The position numbers and the translations under genes were made by a program. DNA of 64,000 bases from Icerya purchasi (lineage: Eukaryota; Arthropoda; Insecta; Hemiptera; Monophlebidae): the NCBI GenBank assembly GCA_039619475.1, contig CM077115.1, positions 147,068,274-147,132,273 on the forward strand, written 5' to 3'. Each line of letters opens with the position of its first letter. The stretch's first letter is position 1. Below the pieces are notes generated by a model that ran no database searches, was not told the origin of the DNA, and was given only the letters and a program-made list of their open reading frames with translations. Below, one piece after another: positions 1 to 13,200 of the stretch.

Positions 1-1907
1 CACCCTTTTTGATTCGCACACAGAGTGAACACAGTATGCTGCAATTCGCACGTATTGCTACAATACTGATAAGCGATGACTGAGCGTGTATTATTACTCA
101 TCCTTTAGGGCAAACCCGGCATTCTTGTATGTACATACACTCGCAACATTTCTGCTGTGTCCGGATTTTCATTTTCGCTACGTAAATACAGTTTTTTTTA
201 TAACTTCGCGTAGCATTAGGTTTTTTTTTTTCTTCTTTTCGATTTACTTTCTCAGTATTTGTGTTCCTCAGACCGTATGTTACAGTCTGATAAAAACACG
301 GAATCCGTAACAGGTTTTCTTACTTTCTTTCTGAACATATATTTATTTTTTTATACGACGTCCGGATTTCAGTTGTGCTCATTGTATATAAAACCATTTA
401 CTTGTATGACTTCCGAAACAAATTAGAAAACTGGGAGAACCCATTAATAAAATTACGAGTTAAACAAAAAATATGGAAAAGTAGAAATACTTGTATTTCT
501 GTTTCCAACATTTTTTGTTTAACCCCATAAATTGTTTTATTAGTAGTTTTTCCCCTGTTTCATAGTTCTTTCCGATTAATCATCCATCATTAAAATGTTT
601 TTCTGAACTTTTATTTTCTCATTTAGTGTGATTTAGGTCTGTTTCAGATTCTGGTCATCCATTCTGCGTTTACCTTTAATGGTATTTTCCTAATTTTTTT
701 CCCCTCGACGAAAATAGATGATTTAGTATCAAACAACACCACATACATACTTCGTCTCTAATGGGATAATTCTATCACGCTACTCCTTTAATTTTTTTTT
801 TTTTTTAAATTCCTTTTTAATAATATTCTTTGATTTTCTTTTCCAACTGAAAATAAATTATTAAAGTTTCCTATAGATTTAAAATGTTTAATACTAAACT
901 TACATATCTTTCTTCTTCTTCTTCTTCTTCTTCTTCTTCTTCTTCTTCTTCTTCTCTTCGAATTTGGCCATCTATAGACCGCGTGAAAACAATAAACTTT
1001 TCCTTTTTCGTTCTTCCCAGTATTTCTTCATTATTTCACTATGCTTTTTCTTCCGATCGTCTGTCCATTTCTGCCCTGTTCTCTTCCTTTAGTCATTGAG
1101 TTCTTTAATTTTCTTCCTAAATTCTGTTCTGTTTTCAATCTTTTTTTTTTTTTTTTGTTTCTAACTGAAGATGTGAAATTCCCCTGCAAATATTTTTCTA
1201 ATATATTAATTTATATTTATTTAGTGCTTGTTATAGTATTTATAATTCTATTTATTTATGTTAAATATATTTGATGCAGTAATGATTTTTTATCGTGTAC
1301 TCGATGTATAATAAAACCCAACGAATTATAACGTTGGGAAATACAAAGTTGTGGAAATAAAAGAATCGAAAAACGTATTATTCATTGTGTTCACTTCGAA
1401 CTGGCGCTAAACTTCTTGCTCGTACAATTCATTGATAGTTTTCGTCTATTTGTTGTTATAATTTATGAAATGTGTACAAATAGCTGTTTGATTTCGGGTT
1501 ACATAATTAAAATTATTGAAACTTTTATATAAGAGATCTTATAATTTCAAATGGCCACAATTATTTAAATAACCAGCGGAACCATATAAAAGTAGTGTAA
1601 TTAACCTATGATTTGAAATTTGCGTAGCTTTTTTTTATTTGCATTTGTTAATTTTTGGTAAAAATCACGTTACAATTATTAAATGTTAACGTTCGAAATG
1701 TTTTATAAATTTTACATTTTGAAACGTTAACCATTAATAATTTTCTAACGTAATTTTTATCAAAAGTAATAAATAATAGTTTATGATGATGAAATGTTGA
1801 ATTTTCAATATGCACTTCTAATTTGTGAAAGAATTCTTAGTAGATGTTATTTATCTGCAATTTATGCCAGTAAATAGTTTCTCAGTTTATGTAATTGAAA
1901 CGACTAG
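1..1907. other. No confident gene; low-complexity AT-rich flank
   Basis: I see no coding region with recognisable similarity. The short open frames are driven by T-rich or TTC-rich low complexity. A (TTC)n run lies near 909-954. RIOK1 proteins normally start with a long Asp/Glu-rich region, and I looked here for an acidic exon with a usable donor site and found none, so the first exon is probably left of the window. Confidence 0.6.
909..954. repeat. (TTC)n microsatellite
   Basis: About fifteen TTC units in a row, interrupted only at the end by CTC. It reads as poly-Ser in one frame, which is not evidence of a protein. Confidence 0.95.
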
Positions 1908-2133
1908 GAAATGGTGCACCGAATAAACAAAAACCTGTATTGAAAAATTACGGCAGTGGAACGAAACCAAATACGCAGATGGAAAGTCAGAATGTTACGC
2001 ATTATCAGCCCTCGGAAAAACTATTTAAACGTTACATCGACAAAATTAATGTTGAAAAATATGAAGGATTATCATTACCGTTAAATGTTGCCAATTCTTT
2101 ACTTGAATCTAAAAGGCGCACAGAAGCCGACAG
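1908..2133 (+). CDS. RIOK1: RIOK1 exon, N-terminal to kinase domain
   Basis: Open frame ending ..[11 protein letters not shown], which matches the RIOK1 stretch just before the kinase domain; the Arg codon is split at the donor CAG|GTAAAA. The frame is closed by TAA at 1892-1894, and the only AG between that stop and position 1957 is at 1906-1907, so the exon probably starts at 1908 after a weak TAG acceptor. An in-frame ATG at 1979 is an alternative start if no upstream exon exists. Confidence 0.75.
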
Positions 2134-4214
2134 GTAAAAATTTAACGAGATTAAACAGCCAATAAATATTTTTTTTATTCTATTTTCGTAATTGTAAAAT
2201 AGTTAATAATTTTTTTCATAACATATGCTATTTTACAAGCCCGTGCATTTATTTTTTTAAAAAACCAGATGACGAGATAAAATTGTAAAGCTTTTCGGTA
2301 AAAAGCGTGTATTGAAGTCGTTTATTTTAAAAATGCAATAAAATTTCGCGCTTAATGTAAGCATTCACGAAGTATTTATGTATTTTTTAAATTAGAAATG
2401 TAATTAAAAAGTGAAAAATAAAAAAAAAAAACTAAATTAAAAGACAAAAAAGTATTTGTGCAAAATAATGATTCGTATTTCCTTACGACTTTCAAAGGAT
2501 TTAAACATGCGTAATCCGTCAAAAACCAGCAATTAAATATTATCGACGCATTTTAAAAGCATATTTTGATAAAATGAAAATATTTATTTAATCTGCATTG
2601 GACAATATTTTAATGTCATTCATATGGTCAGCTTTATATCGTATAACTATAAATATGAAACATCGAAAATAATTGTGTTGCTCTTTAGAATATCGAGATC
2701 GTGTACATAGTGATGAATAGTAGTCGTTTTTCTCGATAAAATCATTATTTATATTTAAAATAAACATTACAAACCCTTGTTTTTATTTGGTTTTAGTGCC
2801 ATATGATATCTGGGCAAATTATTTTGCTTTGTAAATCCGTATAACGAAGATTTAATAAGAGTAGCGCATAACGGATTAATTCAGAGTTTCTCAGCACGAC
2901 ATTACTCAGTATTTAGGTGGTGGTGGGCTTTTATTTGTTCCTTTACCGACCAAAATTCTTGTGTTCTATTGTAATGTAGGCGACTTCGTTATTTACAGTA
3001 AGAACGAAAGTTTATCAATCACTTTTCAAGAAAATCAAAATATGGTATCATTCTATTACAATCAACAAGTTGGACTGAGAAATCGTTACTGGAAAATTTT
3101 GAGATTATTAATGACTAGTCTTAGATATCGTAATCCAAATTTACTGCAGAATTTGCACATAACTATACTGCGTAGTATCGTCTTTCTAAGAGCTTGGCGA
3201 TTAGGCAAGACGGTATTGGTATTAATACCTAAACGCAATCCTAGTATTCCATTTGATTAAATGCCTTAATTAAAATTTTTGAATACGCATTATTAAATAT
3301 CGTTGCAGTTGTTGAACATTATTAGCATTTTTGAAATCAAAGTTTAAAAGTTTAATATTAGAGGTTCTTCAAATTTTTCATTGAATTTCTTGTAGTTTAG
3401 AATGTCGTGCGTTAAACTTATAGTACTAGTTAATTTTACTGATAATCTAGTCATTAATAATATCGGGGTAACGATAAATCATTGTTAAATATATATATAT
3501 ATATATTTTTTTTTTTTAATTACAACGTAATTCTTAGACTGGCTCCCTTTAGAAAAATGGTCCTAATTTTATGTAACGTTTGTAATACTTTAATTTTTAC
3601 CGACTTCCTAAAAGAATCAGGTTATACGTTCGTCGCGTTTTTTGTTGTTTTTTTTTATGTTCGTTTGCGCATGACTCATATTTATATAGACTGATTTAGC
3701 TGATTCTTTATACATTAAAAAGAGTCACATTCAACTTAAGTACCATGTGAGTAATGATGAAAATCGGTGAACATAAATTGAGTATTTGTCAAAAAATGTG
3801 AAAAAATGTGTAGTCCCTTTGGATAGTTTTTTTTTTTCTTATTAATTTTTATTGGTATAACAGAGGCGGATGACTTAAAGTGCTATCAAACACTTCACAC
3901 TTTTCTACATCTGTCGTTTTCGAATTAAAAGACGTATCACATATAAATGTGGAAAATTCTTAGCTATTGCACAATTCGTCGTCCCATTTTCATTTTCGTT
4001 CAATGGCGGTTTTCGTTTTTGGAAACATAATGAATACACTTCTTATTACTGTGCAGGTTGATGAATAAAAAGTCCCACCATAAGGAGAAGCATGTAAAGA
4101 CTATATTTCTAATTTAATAATACCATGGAAACGCAGAAAAAGTATTATTTATGTGTTGTAGTATGTTAAGTTGTTTCGGCAGTTTAATAAATTTTATGAT
4201 ATAAATTATTGGTT

Positions 4215-4251
<37 letters not shown>

Positions 4252-7200
4252 AAATTCGGACGTTTTTTCGTTATAAAATCTAATGGGGACCGGCCTAAAA
4301 ATTACGTTGTAAATTTTGATCATTTTATATAAAGTATAGAAGAAAAAGAAACAAAAATGTAAGCAAGACGGGTCAAGGGGTATAGCCTCTTGCGAGGCAA
4401 AAATCGCCGAGTTTTTATTTATATATATATATATATATATACTAGCTGACCCAGCCACGCGTTGCTGTGGCTTAGTAGTTATAATAGATTAAATTAATTT
4501 TTTACTTATTATTTAGATGCAACCAAATTAATTTTTACTAATAAACCTGAAATTATTTAGCCGATTTTGAATCATATGTAAAGAATGAAATTATCCAACT
4601 AATATACACTTATTGAATTTACATTTTATTTATCTAATCTTTAACTTTAATCTGCAATAAATGACTTATTTACACAATATACTAAATAAATTAGTTACAT
4701 AAAAATTAAATGTTATAAATGAGGCAGATAACATTGGTTTCGAACTATTAGTTATATTATTTTATAAAATTGAAAATTATCTAAGCACTAATTTGTGCAC
4801 AATGTTCTGGGTTAACCTGTCTTTTGCTAACACGAATAAATTTGATGGTGTTCCCAAACGTTAGCAGGCAACATGCGTTTATTCTTGCAATTTCTTCTTC
4901 CGATTCAGTAGCTCTCATAACACGCATACGCCGTGTATTTCTGCTATGCGCATTGTTGAGGTTCGATTGTCTCCGCGGCATTATCTTATACTGAAATATA
5001 AAGCAACTTAGATGCCCAACAATGTCAGAGAATTGTATCACTGCCACACTATTGTTGTCGGAATATTAAAATAATTTTTTTTTTTTTTTTATCAAGGCAG
5101 GACGTTTATTAAATACACTGAAATATAAATAAATTAAATACCGCACAATATCGCACAATATTTATTTTTTTTCATAAACAACAACTCCGTAATAACACGA
5201 ACTTTTTTGTAAACAACAGCGAAAAAATTTATTTTATCATTCATCGATAAAAACGCCATGCGCCAGCGATAAACATGGTTGCATTTCGATTAACATCGCA
5301 CGATACACAAAAGTCGCCACGAAAAGTAGTTGGTGCTCAAAAAATAATAAAACTGTCAAAATTTGTTTTATTTAATATAACAAATATTTATGTAAATAAT
5401 TAAAACAAAAAGTATCCTATCTGTTAAGTTAGACCAAATTGCATGTACTTTCAAAATTTTATAAAAATCGGTGAAGTAAATTCCGAGTTTATCCTGCACA
5501 AACATAAAGACACGGGATTTTTATATATATAGATATATATATATATATATATATATAGTACTATATCCGTTCGCATTAGAAAATGTCGTGAGAGTGGAAT
5601 GGAATGTCATTTCTAACGGGGATAGCAGAACCAGTATAGCCATCATTGTGATCACTTCTGATTACCTTCAAGCCTCTGGTGTTAAAATCCATGCCTAACC
5701 GAAGCCACGTTTCAGAGATGAGAACAACATTGATATTATGAAGATCCAATGAATTTTTATTGGCTCTGACACTACGTAGGTTCCATTGTAGTAGATTAAA
5801 CACAGTCGGCATTATGGAGCTAATAAAGTAGTACACGCAAAAGAGGTAAGAAGAATGAAAAAGGGAGAACAGTAGGAAGGTGCAATAGTGGATGCAAGTA
5901 AAAAGCAGTTATAATAAAAAAAACTAAGATAAATAGATAGAGAAGAAAATAATAATCGACCGTAATGATTAGAATTTAGAAAGAAGTAAGTCGTAGCAGT
6001 TAAATTATAGACGAATACAAAGAGTAATAGAAAGAGAGATGCTAGAGTACATTTATGTGCAGAGATGAAGGATATTTACAGAGATTTTTGGAAAACAGAA
6101 AAGAGGTTTGGAAACATCCAAATAAATACAGTAATGTCAGTTGGAGTTAAAGCTGTGATTAAAGCTGGAACTCAGTGTTCCATAGCCATACAGCTATATA
6201 CGCCAGCTAATCTCACAACTGTATAAATATAACAATGAATGTGAGAGAAAAGGTAGTCCAAGTGGAACTCAATTTACAGATTGAATAAGTCATCTCAGCG
6301 TGAGCCCATTCGAAAAAGAAATGAATAGAATAAAAATACCAATGCTCGATAGTGAATGTGACCACTACAGCAACGGTATCTTTAATAATTAATGGAAATC
6401 TGAAACAGGAGACAGTAATGTTTAAAGTTAAATCATCGATTAACTGACCTGGATGTATCATATTGTATAGAAGGAAAGAGATTAGACAAGAAGGTGGAGA
6501 AAAAAAGGAGGAAGAAGCGAAGGAAAATGAAAAGATTCAGGACAGAATTTTCTCTTTCTGTTTTTTTGTCTTTCTTTATCTTTTCCAACTGCAGTAAAAT
6601 TCAAACGTACTAATAGATATTATCAAAAACCAACCTTGAGCGCCATTACTTCTTTTCCCTATTAAAAATATGTACTGCTTATTATCTTAATAGTCATATT
6701 ACACTCAAAAAAAAATAAGTATATTAGTTAAGTGCTAAGTATAATTCAGTAATCTCATGATTTTTTTCCTTTTTTTTTATCGAAACTTCTAAGCGGATTA
6801 ATGTGTACTACCGTTTACTTATAAACTGTGGATGTTAATTTTTTTTTTTCAGAATACGAAAAAAGGATAAACACGATCGAGCAACCGTTGAACAGGTAAT
6901 GGATCCTAGAACCCGTATTATTTTATTTAAATTATTAAATAAAAACATGATTACCGAAGTTAACGGTTGCATATCGACTGGGAAAGAGGCGAACGTTTAC
7001 CATGCAACTGCTGGTGATGCTTTTAACGATACATCCACCGATATTGCCATTAAAGTTTATAAAACATCGATTTTAATATTTAAAGACAGAGATCGATACG
7101 TATCCGGAGAATTCAGGTGTCGTTAATTGTTTTTTAAAATAAATGTAAAAATTTTTATTCGGTGTTGTAATGTTTTCATGAAAAATTCATATAAAATTTT

Positions 7201-10200
7201 CATCTCCAAAATTAGTGAAAAAATGTCGCTTAGTTTTTTTAAGTCGGTTACACCTGTTATTTTTAAAAAATTATTTTCAAAATATCAAAGTGAATTAATT
7301 ACAGTAAATTCTTAAATGGTTTCTGATTTTTTTTTTTTTTTTTTTTTTTGGAAAATACTATATATGTATATTTAGATACAATTAATGAGAGAATGATGTA
7401 TAATATGGTGCGAAATTTAATTTTAAAGTTTTTTATTTACACTTTCCGAACAATTTTCCAGTGAAAATTAATTTTTATAAAATTTTAAATTCCTTTTGTT
7501 CATTTTCCAGAATCATAAATTAATTTTTTTCTAATTAGATTGAGATTTATTTTTACATTCAAACTTTCATTGTAGTATGTATTTTTTGTAATATAAATCT
7601 CGCTCTTTTAACGTTATTTATAAACTTAAATTTTCAGCTTAAATATTACGATGTATATTATTTTTCATCTATGATTTCTACCAGAAACTTTCCGCGGCTA
7701 AAATCACACTTTTATATTTTTCGTGTATGCGTGAAAAAAAATTCAGTTATACAATTATAATAGGTCTTTTTCTTCGTGAAATAATTTGTAAAGTTTTGTT
7801 TAATCGTGAAAATAAGAAAACTTGAAATAATAGTCTTGTTTTTAATTCAAGGTGACACATTTTTTGATGCGAGGCTAAAGATCACATTATTTTTTTCCAT
7901 TTTGACACAATAGAAAAATGACATGTTAAATTTTTTGAATTTCGTTGATAAATTTTAGAGCATAATGAAATAATATTTTTAAATTATTACGATTCGAGAA
8001 TTTGAAATAGCGTAGGACGAGTAATTAAAGTGAAACTGTATATGTGACCTGGTCTACGAAAACCGAGCTGGTGTGTGAAAAAAAATTTTCGAAATAAACG
8101 CGTTTAAAGTTGAGAGTGGTAGCGCGGTGTTACGTGTTGCTGCGACAGCACTATTTTTCGGCTGTTTGTTTCTCAGCACATCATCTGGCAGATGTTTTCT
8201 GACCTTCTGTATGCAGTGATGCTTTTATAAAAAATATTACCCCAGCTAAATCGAACAAATTTCCCTCTAGTTGCTAATTTCTTTGTCCGTGAAAGAGATA
8301 TAATGATATTATTCGTACTTCGTTATCAAATCATTTTGGAATCGCAATGTTTTTAATTACGCGAAATGGTTTTGCATCGTGAATATTAATTAACTGTCCT
8401 AATGAAGCTGTTTTCATTTCAATAATAAAGTGAAAAATGTGTTCCGAAGAAGTTGAAAAAGAGCTTAGTAATACAGAGAAACTCTGACAACTTGGATGAT
8501 CAACATCAACTTGCTCATAACAGTGATGAAGAAGATCCAAATGAAATTCGTACCCTCAGCTCTTCGAATAATTTGGAATTATTTCTCCTAGATGTAGAGA
8601 AACGAAAAATAGTTTCTTTGAAGAACCTTTTTGTTTAATTGAAAATGTAATGTTTCAATACTACGAGATATGATCGAGAAATCGAGAAATAATTTTTCAG
8701 AATTGAGCCAAATTGAATCAGGTAGAACAAGTAATATTTTAAATAAAGTTTATGAGGAGATCTGCGGATGAAAAAAATATGGAAAAAGAAAAGAGGTCGA
8801 AACCTGGTATGATTGGATCAGCTACCTGAAGCAGTTTTATAAACCTTTAGTAGGAATCACAAGTTTCCACCACTTCAAAATTTTCTCAGATAGTGTAGCA
8901 GCAAAAATTTATGCTAACAGTGACGATATAAACAAATTTCAATTATTGCTACAACCTATTGACGATAAGATGCCTGAGAAAATCACCCCATAAAGTTTAA
9001 ATTTAGAACGCCAATGGTACCTTTACAATAACCTAAGAAGTTTGGTTTCTGATATCACTAAAAACCGATTTTTTGTAGGGTATTTTTAGTGAGCATTAAA
9101 TTATGTATATCTGTTTAGAATATTGTTTAGCGCTACAAAATGCAACACGTCAAATATCTTTGTTCGTTGTATTACATGCCATTTTTCTTTTTATTTTTAA
9201 ATGATTTGTATGCACGTTTTCTTCTCCCATCATACAACACTCAGGTTTTAACCAATATTTATAGTAATATAACTGTGCGTACTGTTAACGCTTTGTTTTA
9301 GATTTCGTCATGGGTATTGTAGACATAACCCACGTAAAATGGTCCGTCTGTGGGCTGAAAAAGAAATGCGAAACCTGACGAGAATGTATAAAGCAGGATT
9401 ACCTGTTCCTGAACCAAAACTGCTTCGATCGCATGTTTTACTAATGACATTTATCGGTAACGATGGGTGGCCGGCTCCAAAATTAAAGGTAAAAATTATC
9501 CGAATAATTGAACAAATATATCAGTGAAAATAGTTTCTTGAATAAAAACATTTTCAGTGTGCAATATTTAAAAAATAGATTTAAAATATTTTAATTAAAT
9601 GCTTTTATTTTCCTTTTTTTCACCTTTTTTTTTTTTCGGTTTGAACGAAAGAAATAAGAAAAAAAGGATAAAATAATCCAGCATATGGTACAAAGTAAAA
9701 CTGAACAGTGTTGCAATATTTCTTTTTTTCTATTTTATTTCCGCGTGTTTGGTTGCTATAATGATTACGTATGTTACGGAGGAAATGCGCCAGCCGTAAA
9801 TGTTTATTTTAGAATGAACTAAAAGTCTTCTGTATGTTTGAAATGATCTTAAATAAAAAGTTAGATGTATTCTAAGCCGGCATTCTAGTGACTCTGACAT
9901 AAGGAGTATTTCAAAAGTAATTAGATTAAATCCGTTTTAGTCGATACAAAAGATAATAATTTAATATCACGTTGACAAGTTGATTATTTGCTTTTCATGT
10001 AGGCCAGAAATTGCTACTAAATCAACCGTATTTTAAATTTTTACTTGAAAGTTGTTAATGATAATTCGTTTAATAATTGTAAATAATTAAAAATAAAACG
10101 AGATTGCAATATAATTGTTATTCGTATCGTATCGAAAAATTTTTATCAAGCGGTCAGCTTAATATTCCGTCCATTAGAACTTGTTGTGCCTAAAGAAATT

Positions 10201-13200
10201 ATAAAATATAAATAAAAATGCTCGGCAATTTTTATTTAAATGAATTATTTAAATTTTTAATGGAATTTTAAAATATCTCAAGTTCAATCCCCCCTTCCGT
10301 TGTTTTTTTGTTTTTTTTTTTTTCTTTTTTGTACCCGCTATAAATAATATTTTTCTATGCTGCTTTTGATATCACCTTTTGTTAACAGCGAAATAAACAA
10401 TTGTTTTAAACTAGAATAACGGGGTCTATCTGGTGGTTGAAGTGGGATAGTTGTTTCCTCGCTGAATCGTTAATGTTAAACTCTAATAACACGAATTATT
10501 GATATTAAAGAATTAAAGGTAAAATTTTGTTTCCAGTAGTTTTAAGTTATGCACTTTAAAATATGAAATGTGTCTTTTGTAAACCGGCAAAATTCAACGG
10601 TAATTTGATCAATCTTTGAAAGTTATTCGTCTCCTTTTTTTTTTTTTTTTTTTGTTATTGTTATGGTCCATGATTGCTTATAAAAGGATGAAAAGCATGC
10701 GATTAAAGAATAGAAATTGGTACTCGAATAGTAAAATTTATTTTCTATTAATGAAAATGAAAGATATTTTAGGCGTTTGTAATGTTTTTATAAATATTGT
10801 AAAGAATTCACTCTCTTCACAAGTCCCTGTTCCGGTAGTCATTTGTGACTGATCAGTTTCCGCGATGATAAAATAAAAAAAAATATAAAAACAAATAAAA
10901 GAAAGATTTCGGGCGCCAATGACACTTAACCCCGGTGTGTCATTACCGGAAACTCAATTCGTAGAGCTTTAGGCCTTCCTAAGGTTTAACGAAAAAAGAA
11001 AGTCTCCGCGGCGGAGATGACACCGGGACCCACCCCGTCTCCAATAAGAAAGATTTCGACTTTAAACGCGTATATTTTCGCTAGGATTAAAAGAAATTAT
11101 AATAAAATTGTTAACAGGATGATTTTGGCGTTCACCCGAGAAGTATACTTATGAACAAATTAACACATTGAAAATTTTTCTACGAGAACCGCGTGCGGCA
11201 GAGCACGTACGATTTTCAAAACGACAACGCGACGAGTTGCTTGAGGCAAAGGAGCCTCGACGACGTTCAGCCTAAGACTCTTGCGAGCGACTCAAATGTG
11301 TCCGGCGAGGATCGCTCGATGTCCTCTTGCCTTTCGCTAAGACGACTAATTTTACACAAAAATATTTATTATACAAAACACCGCCGAAAGATCTATTTAG
11401 AAAGTTATATAGTCGTTAATTTTATTTAGCGGCGATTACCCTGCCGGTATGCCTTTTCGGGTTTTTTGTCAAAAAACTTCTGCCGGCTCAACATAGCTCG
11501 GTACGCATTTCAAACGCCTATACCGCCAGCAAAGGCTCTTTCTCCGCTTTTCGGCCACCCGCATAGAAACCAGTTCGCTATCCCGGCGCAGCGGTCAGAA
11601 CATCTGTGCCGGGATCCTTCGATTTTTTAGCCGAGAAAGCGTCTTTGACAACCATGCCGCTTTTTGCCCGCTGCCGAGACCGCCGAGAAGTTAATGATTA
11701 TTGCCAAAATATTATTTTCTAGCTCGGACAGCGTTGACAAAGGCCGTAAGAAATGCCGAATCCGTCTCAATATAATAATTAATTCATTTCTAATTGTCTT
11801 TTTTATAATTTTTTTCGAGTTTGTTTTAATGTAAACATTCGGAAATATTTATAAATTTTAAAATATTTTGTACGGTTTATCTTTTGTATTTATTTCGCTT
11901 TACACTGAATTTTCCTTACGAACTAACGCTGAAAAAACACAAATTAAGGTTTAAGCAAAGGTCGATTTGTGTAAGTTTTATGATTAACATTATTTATACT
12001 TTTAAAAACCTATTACTTTTATCTTTGCGTGGTAGGATGTCGAATTAACTCAACTGGAAGCTTGTCAATTGTATCGAGAATGTGTGGTAATTATGTGGAA
12101 GCTATACAATCTTTGTAAACTTGTTCATGCCGATTTAAGCGAATTTAATATTTTGTGAGTTGCATATACATCTATCTATTATATTATTTTATAAACTCGT
12201 TCGCTGGAATATTTATACGCGGTATCTCGCTAATTATTATATGTTTTTATTATTTTAAATAACAACTCGAGACCGTCCTTCATGGTACAATTGTCCGTCT
12301 GTAGTTTTTTTTTCCCCCTTAAAATACTTTACAGTTGATATCTACAGTCTTGAAATTTGTTTTAAATGTAATCTTAATCTAAACTCAACTATTAGCGCTG
12401 TGTTTCTTAGATTCGCATATGTGCGTATAATCGGGAAATGTTTTTGTTCGCTGTATCAATTTGTCGTGAATTCGTCCGTGTTAAAGTTGGAAAATTATTA
12501 TAATTTCATTTTTATTTGATAGTAAATTTTTGGACATTGAACACTTACGTTTATGGTGTAATTTTTATGGAATTTTACAATTTTACGTTCACATTACGTC
12601 GAATACAACATATACATATATTTGGTTTTTAATTGGTTAATTTTATGTATACACTATGTTCCCTGACAAAGCAGATAGTGCCGTTATCAAAACTGTTTCA
12701 TTAAGATTATTAATATTAAAAAGTTGCATTACATTTTTCAATTTTAATAGGTAAAATAATATCGTTTTTTGGTTTTTGGTTTTTTATCTTACTACTGATT
12801 AAAATTACTTATTAATAGCCCTCTTGGTGAAATTAATTTTAATCGTTCTTTTTTGCATTTCGTTTATTTTACGTTTTGCGAAATTATTAAATATTTGACT
12901 TATAAAAATGCTATCAAATTTATATTTATACAAGTTAAACGATGTTATATATATATACTGAAAGAAATTATCAAAATTACATCTTGGCGACTGAACGAGC
13001 GATTAGTAAATACAAAACGAATTAAAGCGATATATTTTTACAGAAGTCGGAAAAGGCAGGCAATTGCACTGATCGAAAAGTGGCAAGGAATTTAAATTCG
13101 AAGCAAAAATGCTGCAGATCAAAACTAAACCAATTTTGTAAAAAAAATCTCCCTGATTTTTCCATCTTTGAATTTCTCCCATTATCCCGAGAAGAGTTAC

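Larger units (their letters stand above)
2134..6852 (+). other. RIOK1 intron 1, transposon-rich
   Basis: 4.7-kb intron between CAG|GTAAAA and TTTTCAG. It contains a LINE relic near 2961-3260, two fragments of the TA-bounded repeat (3488-3580 and 4255-4440), a (TTA)n tract at about 4216-4248, a Helitron (4442-5533) and a 5' LINE fragment on the minus strand. No host exon is recognised inside. Confidence 0.8.
9489..12035 (+). other. RIOK1 intron 3 with two GC-rich inserts
   Basis: AT-rich intron interrupted by a 134-bp insert (10912-11045) and a GC-rich block of about 600 bp (11165-11770). No host exon recognised. Confidence 0.75.

Noticed and set aside
884..1099. Poly-serine frame
   Set aside because: Produced by the (TTC)n microsatellite.
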